Part shown: positions 27,001 to 32,943 of the stretch, one piece after another | Numbering within the stretch: position 1 is the stretch's first letter | Layout of the letters: each line of letters begins with the position of its first letter | NCBI GenBank assembly: GCA_944349515.1 | Contig: CALVNE010000011.1 | Coordinates: forward strand, 1-32,943 | DNA: 32,943 bases | DNA from: an uncultured Clostridia bacterium | GTDB taxonomy: Bacteria; Bacillota; Clostridia; Christensenellales; UBA1242 | Direction: 5' to 3' | Notes under the pieces: model-generated | Seen by the model: only the letters and a program-made list of their open reading frames with translations | Database searches by the model: none | Told to the model about the DNA's origin: nothing | Program-made: the position numbers and the translations under genes

Positions 27001-29390
27001 AGTGTGTTGCCGGCATATCGCGCCGAAACACCTCCAGAGGATAAGTCAAGCGAGTAGTTATTTGGAAGATAGGACACACCGCTTGTGCCGTTAAGGAAAC
27101 TTTCAAGAAGGCGCGAAGTGTTATTGCCATAAAAATCAGAATTTACAATTGGGAAATATCGATAATACGCCTCAATAACTGCGTCACTGTCCTTTTCATT
27201 CCAAGATACAACAATGCTCTGATTGGTCGAAACACCGGCAATGGCATCTAAAACAGAATACCTTGTGGTGCCTGAGATGAGAGAAACGTTGCGTGCGGTA
27301 ATTCCGGTAATTTCGGTGTTGTCTATAGTGAAGTAAACCTGTTGCAAAATTTGATTATTGATGGTGTTGATGTTAGTGTCCGACATTTCGCTGGTGTAAT
27401 AAAGGCGCAATGTGTATTTGGCATTTGCGTCCACGGTCAGGGTGTCGCCGTCAGTGAGGGAGCGCATATCCACGCCATTTACGCCACCGAAAGTTGAAAT
27501 ATAGTTGTCGGTGGTGTCGGTGGTGTCGGTGGTGTAGTCCTGTGCGTACACGCGAAGGGTGATGTCGCGGTTGTGTACACCGTCGATGTTAGGGTTGGTT
27601 ATCGTCACGCTCTTATTGGTGAAGGTGTTTGCCGACATTACCTTGCCGTTTTCATCAATGGCGGAGATTGCTGGATTTCTTGTGTCTAATTTAAAGTAAA
27701 ACACTTGATAAAAAACGGTGTTGGCATCACGCTGAGCGTTGGTTTGCGTGTAGAATTGATTGAAGGTGTAAGCAAGTAACACAACATACGTCCCCGGGTC
27801 GCTTATCGAACTGCCAGCGTTATCAAAAGTGGAGTAGTAGACATCCTCACCATTAAGAAGAGCGCCCTCAACTTTGGTGTAAGATGAGTTTAGCCTAGTT
27901 GTTGTGTAGATGTAAGAGCGGGCAATTCCGCTCGCGAGGGTGGCGTTGGAGTTAAACCTAACAACCGCTTGGTCAGTAGTTTCCGGCGAAATTCCATTGT
28001 CGTTTATGTAAGAAAGGATATTGTTGTAAACAAAAGTTTGCCCGCCGGTGGTGTCAGAACTAGAAGCGTTTTGCCCATACGCGCTGTTCGAGGCGAGGAA
28101 GTTTGCCGTGATATCCGCGCTGTGGTAGAAGGCGCCGTCAAACTTGCCGTTGTCATTTTCATATATTTTAAATTCCACATACTCGCCATTATTGTCGTAG
28201 TCGATATGGGTGGCTTGATAGCCGTATACATACACCATAACACCTTTGGTGGCATCGGCAAGCGCCGGCAAAGAGTATTTGTTGTAAGTCGAGGTGCTTT
28301 CGCCACTAGATGCAAGCACGGGGAAGGTGGCAACGGCGTCAAAGGATACCGAATAATTGCCGACATCGTAAAAGTATATGGTGGTTAAATTATTCCTCTT
28401 TTCAAACCTTATGATATCGTCGCCAGTTACAGAGTAGCCACTTGTTCCGCCGGTGTCGTTTTCCGCGATATACGAAAGGGTAGTGGTGTAGGTCACCGAA
28501 TTTAGGTCTTTCGTAATGGTCACGTCGTACCTTGTTTGGTCATAGGTGAGGCTGGCAATTTTGTTGCCGGCATAAGAATAGTTGCTGTAAAGATAGTTGC
28601 CATAATCTGGGTTTACCGTGGTGGCAATAGTGGAGGCACTGTCAAAGTTTTCATGTTGGAAAACAGGTCTATTCTTTGCAAACGCCACATTTCTGCCACT
28701 GAGATAGGAACTTTCATTTAAAACAAAGAAGGAATATGTAATTTCGTCGGTCATTTCATTAAAACTTGACCTATCCTCATTTTGGTCGCTTCGTCCGCCG
28801 TTGCACCACCAAAGGTCGACCTCAATGTGTAAGGTGTAAAGCCCCTCTCTAAGTTGGTTGTTGTCGTCTAAAATATTGAAAGTGTTTTCGCCGTCACCGC
28901 TACCAAAATTTATCTCAAAAGTTTCTGGAACAACGTCGGTAAGATTGGCAAAGGTCATGCTTCCAGCGTTTGTCACAAAATTGTTATAATCAAAACTCTG
29001 CGTTTCGCCATTTATGGAAAGGCTGGCGTTGTTAAGTCGATAAAAATAGAAGAACGAGAGGTTGTTAGGGTCTGGATAGTAAACGTAGTCATAAATCTCT
29101 CCGCCATTCGCGTTGACTTCTCCGCCATTCGCCTTGAGTGCGATTTTGAGAGAGTTGTTTTGGTTATACAAAAAGATGTCATTCACAGCAGGCGAGTTAG
29201 AAACAACACTGCCATTTAAATATTCATCTATGGAAACATAATCTTGCACATTGTTTTCCACACTTTCAACAAGCGAAGTTTCGGCGTTTATTCTTTCCTC
29301 TCTTTTTGGCGCGATAAGCAAAATGCCACACGCTAAAAAGCAAGCGGAGAAAAACATCAGTATGAAAGATTTAAAAATATTGGTTTTCAT
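21072..29390 (-). CDS. Giant membrane-anchored surface protein with Ig-like repeats (2772 aa)
   Basis: This is the largest gene in the window. The signal peptide is MKTNIFKSFILMFFSACFLA, then CGILLIAPK; the ACFLAC stretch could be read as a lipobox-like site but lacks a good fit. The body is Tyr/Ser/Thr/Asn-rich beta structure with repeated Ig-like ends: LDTRNPAISAIDENGK (about 567), DSAGNRSIEIFIIDKTSPLF (about 820), DSSGNFDRNSDYLVRKYVLY (about 1160), DLAGNLTIYTIYVVDYTSRD (about 1660), VDKSGNRMTFGKG (about 2420). The C-terminal helix ATIIAIVVSIVVVIGVVVIV and tail LLRKRIKVK anchor it, as in the 1478-residue neighbour. A short in-frame repeat encodes TTDTTDTTD near 27520. A GTG two codons upstream is in frame, but AGAGAGG favours ATG at 29388-29390. 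The two genes are probably old relatives in architecture, not recent duplicates. The ligand is unknown. Confidence 0.88.
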   Translation of the reverse strand: MKTNIFKSFILMFFSACFLACGILLIAPKREERINAETSLVESVENNVQDYVSIDEYLNGSVVSNSPAVNDIFLYNQNNSLKIALKANGGEVNANGGEIYDYVYYPDPNNLSFFYFYRLNNASLSINGETQSFDYNNFVTNAGSMTFANLTDVVPETFEINFGSGDGENTFNILDDNNQLREGLYTLHIEVDLWWCNGGRSDQNEDRSSFNEMTDEITYSFFVLNESSYLSGRNVAFAKNRPVFQHENFDSASTIATTVNPDYGNYLYSNYSYAGNKIASLTYDQTRYDVTITKDLNSVTYTTTLSYIAENDTGGTSGYSVTGDDIIRFEKRNNLTTIYFYDVGNYSVSFDAVATFPVLASSGESTSTYNKYSLPALADATKGVMVYVYGYQATHIDYDNNGEYVEFKIYENDNGKFDGAFYHSADITANFLASNSAYGQNASSSDTTGGQTFVYNNILSYINDNGISPETTDQAVVRFNSNATLASGIARSYIYTTTRLNSSYTKVEGALLNGEDVYYSTFDNAGSSISDPGTYVVLLAYTFNQFYTQTNAQRDANTVFYQVFYFKLDTRNPAISAIDENGKVMSANTFTNKSVTITNPNIDGVHNRDITLRVYAQDYTTDTTDTTDNYISTFGGVNGVDMRSLTDGDTLTVDANAKYTLRLYYTSEMSDTNINTINNQILQQVYFTIDNTEITGITARNVSLISGTTRYSVLDAIAGVSTNQSIVVSWNEKDSDAVIEAYYRYFPIVNSDFYGNNTSRLLESFLNGTSGVSYLPNNYSLDLSSGGVSARYAGNTLGQSTTTSQYLISSQGLYVFEIFDSAGNRSIEIFIIDKTSPLFALQTGDEYSLVPSYHYISETSTLYWGDYKTLAISDTSGAINFNSVDINSVQESAYNFDVYKDHNGVASLDIYTAFYDLFRAENNIQFIYSDVFTDTRTRPYLTFKIDDLVYETQNGSNNYTSANYAGRAKSTTLEVANTEYTYRILIRDESNEAYDRDSALTSPIQYTRYYSARQNVTISFDTSEFRIYYQEQNSAGEMENVYLASNLMEVSEDGTTLTTYLSPINISDLVYVSYIPTVAEDATTVQIASVTLEYYSYIQKESTDENGITYYYRELSTSPTSTPELYVYSNVQNTTTQVDELLENDGMTSEGMYVITRTYDSSGNFDRNSDYLVRKYVLYVDRNEVISQPENINEGTTSHSESLVGGEIFVAMYDSGTNTNLVITFPDSPDGNKNSTTLRDNFNLVTNKLPLKIYVPTYKFTQYAKKVPVLAYDENGEQMTTNEYYYEAIYDVEQNSYYNLDGTNLDRDDITVTENGNVLIDEYLLFAQIYRTSSDGTRTLLYRTTTTFDNPDPTNAESEHGFLTFYDRNGSPLEALTEAGTYEVEIYQGYGSATSFEQVSTFGFTIESTTPDFEARTTRSTPLNSTTENGRTVYHTNQEAIQLIWSVPRSSYSAQIDIEHFTVSVNGGEATVMTADKLFVSHGSSQNSYYGNLNLTSIGAVEHGNYVDITMQYENHNDAYYSTVTKRILIDREAPYTNIGNLVNRVIGNFYLTDFLTYDDFRIREDANGDAVENYSETTCNRSADSGTFQFYSYAMEASFINTLKNTAQSESNYIYYKVVDKYSESHTEATYNTFRASEYSLISSLDAFASDTYYEIVESDLAGNLTIYTIYVVDYTSRDENYPLIEYTRNGEDDFFSRADYVDAKQSAHGALLSIYARPGLSLLDLNYFGNAWVVFRVDSYEDEILVPTYYLSSPWLADGMVYQITGTSNGSLTLQAVSIDSIIDGSKDSRLKDSITFYDPTRNTTESFYINTRIDTLTYTNSNSASREYISISQPSLEAINSTTTAQTYLTYMRIYSPEITGVSPEVVYYQNSNPLGYADGFASNEYVTVSTSGANIIFELTLRGLSSDTRIIYEFVDNYGYEYREMHLFGETTGYQEVSSNSTLYSFYDRQDQNNLTYITENDFIFTYNTNKYAIEIYQKEANSNVYNRILGDLTSADTDAPILLTQYVDGSILRNVYSAKATSNYSYKFRIDAYDVYEYDPELAVQTIEPKSIYFILNNQLARPDTTTSTGTTTENQFYLTSNGSNVTANVLGIDTTAVDFYSRVTLIYAESGSNFLIPIKYYLSIDNVNFEEVTSGTIISCPEEEESITYYLKVWYDMDYIMQNSLFNQLSNSEYIFELVPQSYIYEFTLTSTLQTAYYIQLTDENGETRVVERSGYTYTSPDGRSQFPNHYIVNVNYIDRATADGAGRVQIVTNTEQYVIWSEVKHYTDADNVRTYVYHISNSFDDNHNRPPELTNVPNFSTDIAITYIEPTDSIVSAFYTYNYSGDININQNLISQSSLAYIVSATSSSLDQLRLEWSKYYAIKENTIGIELTKNGVSITPTIYSEIDSNGNEFYYTYITRSGSYRISFVDKSGNRMTFGKGTTSQASEFTLVFLKDIPFTLSYIDSETQEVVTTEPISEATYNSDVTLAIDTNLLNYYTEQDISIAVKRNNVDYTGYTYDSHSRSYAFTSPGYYSVTFSADSNVNNETIQTRTYTFTISNPDEYRYSYILNQYSNYYVEKVIKDGVDMTATYLSTLDMKTITVDGQNYLAELALSYLDEKTGAGVYTITVNSNERMYQSENTKTSWTYQVIIRASTENLIFSNTSEGATTKSTITLTFNTANVYSEFGASSVQVVHYTDAGNRVVDYSYEINAQSTGVQTHSINEANTYFIQLVSPRGIVLYSYKVIKEDPFNAATIIAIVVSIVVVIGVVVIVILLRKRIKVK

Positions 29391-29412
29391 AGGCACCTCT
29401 CTTATAATGATA

Positions 29413-29440
29413 ATTTTAACACATTGCTAAAATATTTCAA
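29413..29440 (-). promoter_or_regulatory. Promoter of the 2772-aa surface gene
   Basis: On the minus strand TTGAAA (29435-29440), 16-base spacer, TAAAAT (29413-29418). Confidence 0.6.
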
Positions 29441-29491
29441 AATAAATAGATAAAATTATTATAAATATATATTTATAAATAATACATAGAA

Positions 29492-29750
29492 AGTGAGGGA
29501 AAGGCAAAGCCTTTCAGTGAAGGTGAACCTTTGGTTCACAGTGAAGGCGAATCAAATATGGGGACCCCAAAAAAAATGCTTGTCGTTTTTGGGGAAAAGG
29601 AGCAAACAAGAGAATGGTAAGCGGTTTGGTGAAAAGCAAACCGCGAAATGAAGTGCAGTTTGCGACGCGGCAGTGAAGGAACGCCGTTGGCGTTCAGTGA
29701 AGGCGAGGCGTTGGCTCGCAGTTGTGGACGAGCAAACGCAAAGCGTTTGA
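29492..29750 (+). repeat. AGTGAAGG variable-hairpin array with epsilon core (cluster D)
   Basis: Boxes lie at 29492 (AGTGAGGG), 29516, 29540, 29672 and 29696. Stems are GAAAGGC / GCCTTTC (loop AAA), GTGAACC / GGTTCAC (loop TTT), a unit interrupted by epsilon, GAACGCC / GGCGTTC (loop GTT) and GCGAGGC / GGCTCGC with one mismatch. Epsilon (29558-29671) has the variable hairpin GCGGTTTG / CAAACCGC. AGTTGTGG (29720-29727) closes the array, followed by one more hairpin CAAACGC-AAA-GCGTTTG (29733-29749). Confidence 0.8.
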
Positions 29751-29751
29751 G

Positions 29752-29791
29752 TTAAAAGTGAAAAGTGAAGAGTGAAAAGTTGTGGAATTTT
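29752..29791 (+). repeat. Short tandem AGTGAAAA boxes without hairpins
   Basis: AGTG recurs every nine or ten bases (AGTGAAA, AGTGAAG, AGTGAAA) and ends in AGTTGTGG at about 29782. It looks like a collapsed form of the neighbouring array in which the hairpins are gone. The rest of the gap to 30054 is AT-rich and shows nothing else I can name. Confidence 0.45.
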
Positions 29792-30054
29792 TAGATAAGA
29801 ATTAAATTGGAGATAAAAATCAAAGTTAGGGCGATAGCAAAGCTAAAAGATGTTTTAAGTGGGAAGAAATTAAAATAAATAAATTTCAAGAAAAATAAGT
29901 ATTGTCAATTTAATTATTTATTTAAAAATAGTGCGGCAAATTATTGAAAAATTCAAAAAATTGCATTTTTTTGTGTTTTTTTGCGATTTTTTATTATTTT
30001 TTCGAAATTTTTATTTATTTAATTAATTTTTTTAAAAATATACATAATAATTTT

Positions 30055-30624
30055 ATGGTTTCATTTTTCAAAAATTTGCTGTTGTATATAAGTGCGTTTG
30101 TGCCAATGTATGTGTTGGTGCTTATTAAACTTGTGGTGGAAATTATCAATGGCAATTTGACCTTCAATGCGCTTAACACCATAAATTTTATTTTACTCCT
30201 TCTTTTAATTGCCAGCGGTGGCGTTGGACTTGTTTGGAATGTTTGGCTAAATCACGAAAAGGCGCAAAAGATTGTTATATTAAAAAAAGAAAACATCACC
30301 GACAAGCACTTTTTGGGTTATTTTTCACTCTTCGTCTTTTTTGCTATACCACTTGAATTTGAAAAGGTGTCGGTGTTTTGTGTCATCTTTTTAATACTCA
30401 TCTTTATTGGCATAGTTTACATCAATAACTCGCTTTATTACATCAACCCGCTATTAAATATCCTTGGTTACAATTTCTATGACATCACCTATCGCGAGGT
30501 GGAAACGGGCGAGGTGAAAACGGCAAAAATTTTTTATCGCGGGGCAATTAAAGAGGGGAAAATGTATATGGCAAAGACCAAAAATATTCACTTTACTTTT
30601 ATCGAAAAACCGCACAAAAAGTGA
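30055..30624 (+). CDS. Four-helix membrane protein of unknown function (189 aa)
   Basis: From the ATG at 30055 the product has 189 residues and four predicted membrane segments: LLLYISAFVPMYVLVLIKLV, INFILLLLLIASGGVGLVWN, and a pair around YFSLFVFFAIPLEF and FCVIFLILIFIGIVYI. A conserved-looking YYINPLLNILGYNFYD leads into a soluble tail of about 50 residues (VETGEVKTAKIFYRGAIKEG, ending FTFIEKPHKK). The NPLL..LGY.FY pattern recalls small four-helix membrane proteins found in defence contexts, such as KwaA of the Kiwa system. That is memory-based, and no KwaB-like gene is next to it. No Shine-Dalgarno sequence precedes the ATG, and a TTG at 29944 gives a longer frame (226 residues), so the start is uncertain. 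Confidence 0.7.
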   Translation: MVSFFKNLLLYISAFVPMYVLVLIKLVVEIINGNLTFNALNTINFILLLLLIASGGVGLVWNVWLNHEKAQKIVILKKENITDKHFLGYFSLFVFFAIPLEFEKVSVFCVIFLILIFIGIVYINNSLYYINPLLNILGYNFYDITYREVETGEVKTAKIFYRGAIKEGKMYMAKTKNIHFTFIEKPHKK

Positions 30625-30861
30625 AGTGTGGCAAAAGAAGACAGAGGAGAAAAAAAGACACATAAAATAATATTAAAACTGTTATTTATTTAAGTTAATT
30701 GATATTTGAAAAAAATAAAAATAATAAAAAACTATCAAAAAAACATTAAAAAATGCAAAAAAAATGAAAAAAAGTGTATTTTTTAGCAATTTTGGGACAT
30801 TTTTAGATTTTATTGCAAATATTTTCTTTTAAAATAATCAGAAAAAGTGAATAATCATAAC

Positions 30862-32532
30862 ATGAAAAATAAACTAAATTTTTTTCCAACTTCCAACGGT
30901 TCGGTGTGCATGGGTGAGGGATATGAGGCGCTTTCCAATATCGATGCGAATGGTTCTCGCAAACTTTGGAGCGCGCGTACAAAGAATAAAATTATCTTTT
31001 GGCATTTCCCGTTTGCGCGAGGTTTACAGTTTTTTATCTTTGGCTTAAAGGCGCTTTTTCATGCTCTATTTTGGTCAGAGAAAACAACGAAAAAGAAGAA
31101 GGACCGCCTTGTCATCTTTTCGATACTTAGTGCCATTGTTGGGATTGTTTTTTCTGGAATTGTCATCGGATATCTGCCGGGCAAATTTGGCTATTTTATT
31201 GTGGGAGCGGAAGGGAGCACGCTACTCAGAAATTTTGTAATTGCCTTTTTTCGACTGGTCTTACTTGCCATAATTCTCACCCTTTTAAAATCTTTCACGG
31301 TTGTAAGAGAATTTTTTCGCTTCAACAGGGCGTGCGATTTGGTTTCTATTTATGGCGAGGACTGCCGAGGGCGATACAAGTCGGGGTTATGCGAGCCATT
31401 AAATTTTTTAAACTATCTTATTTTTGTTTTCTTTTCCGATGTTTTTGTGGTAACATTAGTGGGAGCGAGTTTTAATTTTTTTCTAAATTTTCTCATCAAT
31501 GTGGCGATACTTTTATTGTGCATCATGGTGTGCTACGAAATATTAAAACTCATCGATTTAAGTGGTTGGAGTTACCTAAAATCTCTCTGTTTTGTGACCT
31601 CATTTTTCGTCACCATGCGTCCGTCGTTGACTCATGTGGAAACGGTGCTTACCTCGCAGACTGAGATGTTGTTCTTAACTTCGCAAAAGGATAGAAATGT
31701 TATGGAAAACGATGGAAAAAAGCCATTTTCGGTGGTGTACGCTGAGGTGAAAAACAAATTGCAAAATGTTCCGGCAAGCGACATCGATTGGATAATTGCC
31801 ACAGTGCTCAACAAAAACAGGGCGGAAGTTAAACTTGTGGAGAGCGTCTCCGACAAGGAGTATCGCGACATCATGCGGGCGGTGACAAGAAGGGCGAATG
31901 GCGAAAGTGTAGACAACATCTTTGGCTACACCGAATTCTATGGGCTTCGCTTTGATGTCAACAAAAAAGTGCTAACTCCGCGCATGGAAACGGAAATTTT
32001 GGTGGAGCAAGTGCTGAAATTTGCCTCGCGCAAGACAAAAATTCTCGATATTGGCACCGGTAGCGGGGCAATTGCGGTGACGCTAGCGAAAATGAGCGAG
32101 GCTCATGTCACTGCGATAGACATTTCTCGTCAAGCGCTTCAAGTGGCAAGCGGAAATGCCAAAAAACACGGCGTAAAAGTGGAGTTTATCGAATCAAATT
32201 TATTAGAAAACTTGAAAAAACGCAGAAAGTTTGATATAATAGTGTCAAATCCGCCATACATTCCCACCAAAGATATCGCAAAACTTGATATTAATGTGCG
32301 AGAGTGCGACCCAAAACTTGCGCTTGACGGCGGTGAGGACGGGCTAAGGTTTTATCGCGAGATAACAAATGATTGTAAAAAACACCTTCGCAAAAATGGC
32401 TTACTTTTCTATGAAGTTGGCAAGGGACAAGCGAGCGCGGTGCGGAAAATTATGCGAGAAAACGGATTTAAAGAAATTAAAGTGATAAAAGATTACAATA
32501 AAATTGATAGGGTGATTTATGGAAAATTATAA
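30862..32532 (+). CDS. prmC: DUF1385-like membrane domain fused to peptide chain release factor N5-glutamine methyltransferase
   Basis: PrmC methylates the Gln of the GGQ loop of release factors. The C-terminal 270 residues are a complete PrmC: helical N-lobe (VYAEVKNKLQNVPASDIDWI), FGYTEFYGLRFDV, the TPRMETEILVEQ motif, SAM-binding ILDIGTGSGAIAVTLA and the catalytic SNPPYIPTKD. The first 285 residues resemble DUF1385, usually a separate gene just upstream: FARGLQFFIFGLKALFHALF, several membrane helices, CYEILKL and RPSLTHVETVL. Its start motif GGQAVIEGVMMRGP and HGAEHK metal motif are not recognisable (GSVCMGEGYEAL and NRACDL lie there). Total length is 556 residues from the ATG at 30862; a GTG at 30847 is in frame. 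No clear ribosome binding site is seen. It overlaps prfA by 14 bases. Confidence 0.9.
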   Translation: MKNKLNFFPTSNGSVCMGEGYEALSNIDANGSRKLWSARTKNKIIFWHFPFARGLQFFIFGLKALFHALFWSEKTTKKKKDRLVIFSILSAIVGIVFSGIVIGYLPGKFGYFIVGAEGSTLLRNFVIAFFRLVLLAIILTLLKSFTVVREFFRFNRACDLVSIYGEDCRGRYKSGLCEPLNFLNYLIFVFFSDVFVVTLVGASFNFFLNFLINVAILLLCIMVCYEILKLIDLSGWSYLKSLCFVTSFFVTMRPSLTHVETVLTSQTEMLFLTSQKDRNVMENDGKKPFSVVYAEVKNKLQNVPASDIDWIIATVLNKNRAEVKLVESVSDKEYRDIMRAVTRRANGESVDNIFGYTEFYGLRFDVNKKVLTPRMETEILVEQVLKFASRKTKILDIGTGSGAIAVTLAKMSEAHVTAIDISRQALQVASGNAKKHGVKVEFIESNLLENLKKRRKFDIIVSNPPYIPTKDIAKLDINVRECDPKLALDGGEDGLRFYREITNDCKKHLRKNGLLFYEVGKGQASAVRKIMRENGFKEIKVIKDYNKIDRVIYGKL

Positions 32533-32943
32533 AGAATTACTTGAAAAAACAAAAAAGTCAAAACAGCGCTATGACGAACTTACTGAAGAGGTCACGAAAC
32601 CGGAGGTCATTGCGGATAACCGCGAGTGGAAAAAACTTGTTAAGGAGAGAAGTGCGCTCGAGGATATCGCGAATGCCTATGTGGCGCTCAGCGAATTGGA
32701 CGTAAATTTAATGAAGTGCGAGGAGGAGGTAAAAACGGAATCCGACGCCGAGATGAAAAAGTTGTATGAGAGTGAAATTGCCTCGCTGAAGGAGCAGATA
32801 GAAAACAAAGCGGGTGAAATGAAAATTCTTCTTCTGCCAAAGGATGAAAACGACGAGAGCAATGCTATTCTTGAAATACGCTCCGCGGCAGGTGGCGAAG
32901 AGAGTGCGCTGTTTGGCTTGGAACTACTTAGAATGTATACTCA
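32519..32943 (+). CDS. prfA: Peptide chain release factor 1 (N-terminal part, cut by window end)
   Basis: RF1 reads UAA and UAG stop codons and releases the peptide. About 141 residues are visible. The coiled-coil domain 1 is full of charge (ENYKELLEKTKKSKQRYDEL, with KKLVKERSALEDI). The visible part ends in NAILEIRSAAGGEESALFGL and ELLRMYT, the start of domain 2 and typical of RF1 (usual form EIRAGTGGDEAALFA). The GGQ and PXT motifs lie beyond the window. Its ATG is inside the end of prmC, so the enzyme and its substrate are translationally coupled. No other start fits this frame. Confidence 0.95.
   Translation, partial: MENYKELLEKTKKSKQRYDELTEEVTKPEVIADNREWKKLVKERSALEDIANAYVALSELDVNLMKCEEEVKTESDAEMKKLYESEIASLKEQIENKAGEMKILLLPKDENDESNAILEIRSAAGGEESALFGLELLRMYT

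Noticed and set aside
27505..27536. Nine-base tandem repeat in the 2772-residue gene as a phase-variable site
   Set aside because: The unit is a multiple of three, so changes would only add or remove TDT triplets without switching the frame.
21072..29390. Many plus-strand frames of 60-140 codons opposite the giant surface gene
   Set aside because: They lack ribosome binding sites and protein-like composition and are shadows of the coding strand.
29944..30054. Longer start (TTG at 29944) for the four-helix protein
   Set aside because: It adds a Phe/Ile-rich stretch from low-complexity AT DNA and has no ribosome binding site. The ATG at 30055 is preferred, though not proven.

Overview
The window looks like a chromosomal segment of a low-to-moderate GC Bacillota (Clostridia) genome, probably an uncultured gut lineage of the Christensenellales type. 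This rests on several observations: strong AGGAGG-type ribosome binding sites, near-consensus sigma-A promoters (TTGACA/T, 17-18 bp, TAnnnT), a canonical T-box riboswitch, Rho-independent terminators, DUF1540-like Cys modules, an archaeal-type AspRS and L33 with four Cys. The lineage is an inference; no rRNA is present. The standard code is used, with TGA as a stop.

Layout. 1-550: a repeat fragment, a 52-residue small protein (-), a bidirectional hairpin terminator and an untranslated stretch. 550-2319: rplI (-), divergent from a two-module DUF1540-like protein and a 254-residue orphan (+). 2337-5280: an Asp-specific T-box controlling aspS (archaeal type) and asnS. 5640-8485: a secreted GLUG-repeat / InlB-B-repeat protein whose signal peptide is separated from the body by a frameshift at a run of eight G. 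8485-9040: a mosaic of dispersed repeats. 9094-10863: argS. 10872-11446: a second repeat mosaic. 11609-12914: three small accessory genes (39-residue protein, lone HicB-like protein, unknown 226-residue protein). 13039-15978: rpmG-secE-nusG, a repeat array, then rplK-rplA with an L1-type leader; rplJ-rplL does not follow. 16319-29390: two very large convergent surface proteins (1478 and 2772 residues), each with a signal peptide and a C-terminal membrane anchor, meeting at a 22-bp perfect palindrome. 29492-29750: a fourth repeat array. 30055-32943: a four-helix membrane protein, a DUF1385-PrmC fusion and the start of prfA.

How the genes fit together. Much of the window is translation machinery: L9, L33, L11, L1, AspRS, AsnRS, ArgRS, PrmC and RF1, plus NusG and SecE. 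It is interleaved with surface proteins that probably mediate contact with host or community.

The most unusual signal is a family of intergenic repeats, named here by module. Tandem delta units consist of an AGTGAAGG box followed by a short hairpin. The stem sequence differs from unit to unit, yet both arms change together, so pairing is kept. Longer modules (epsilon, beta, gamma, R2) are shared among clusters and also show compensatory changes. The arrays close with AGTTGTGG. This resembles the modular logic of streptococcal BOX elements, but I do not recognise the sequence as any named family.
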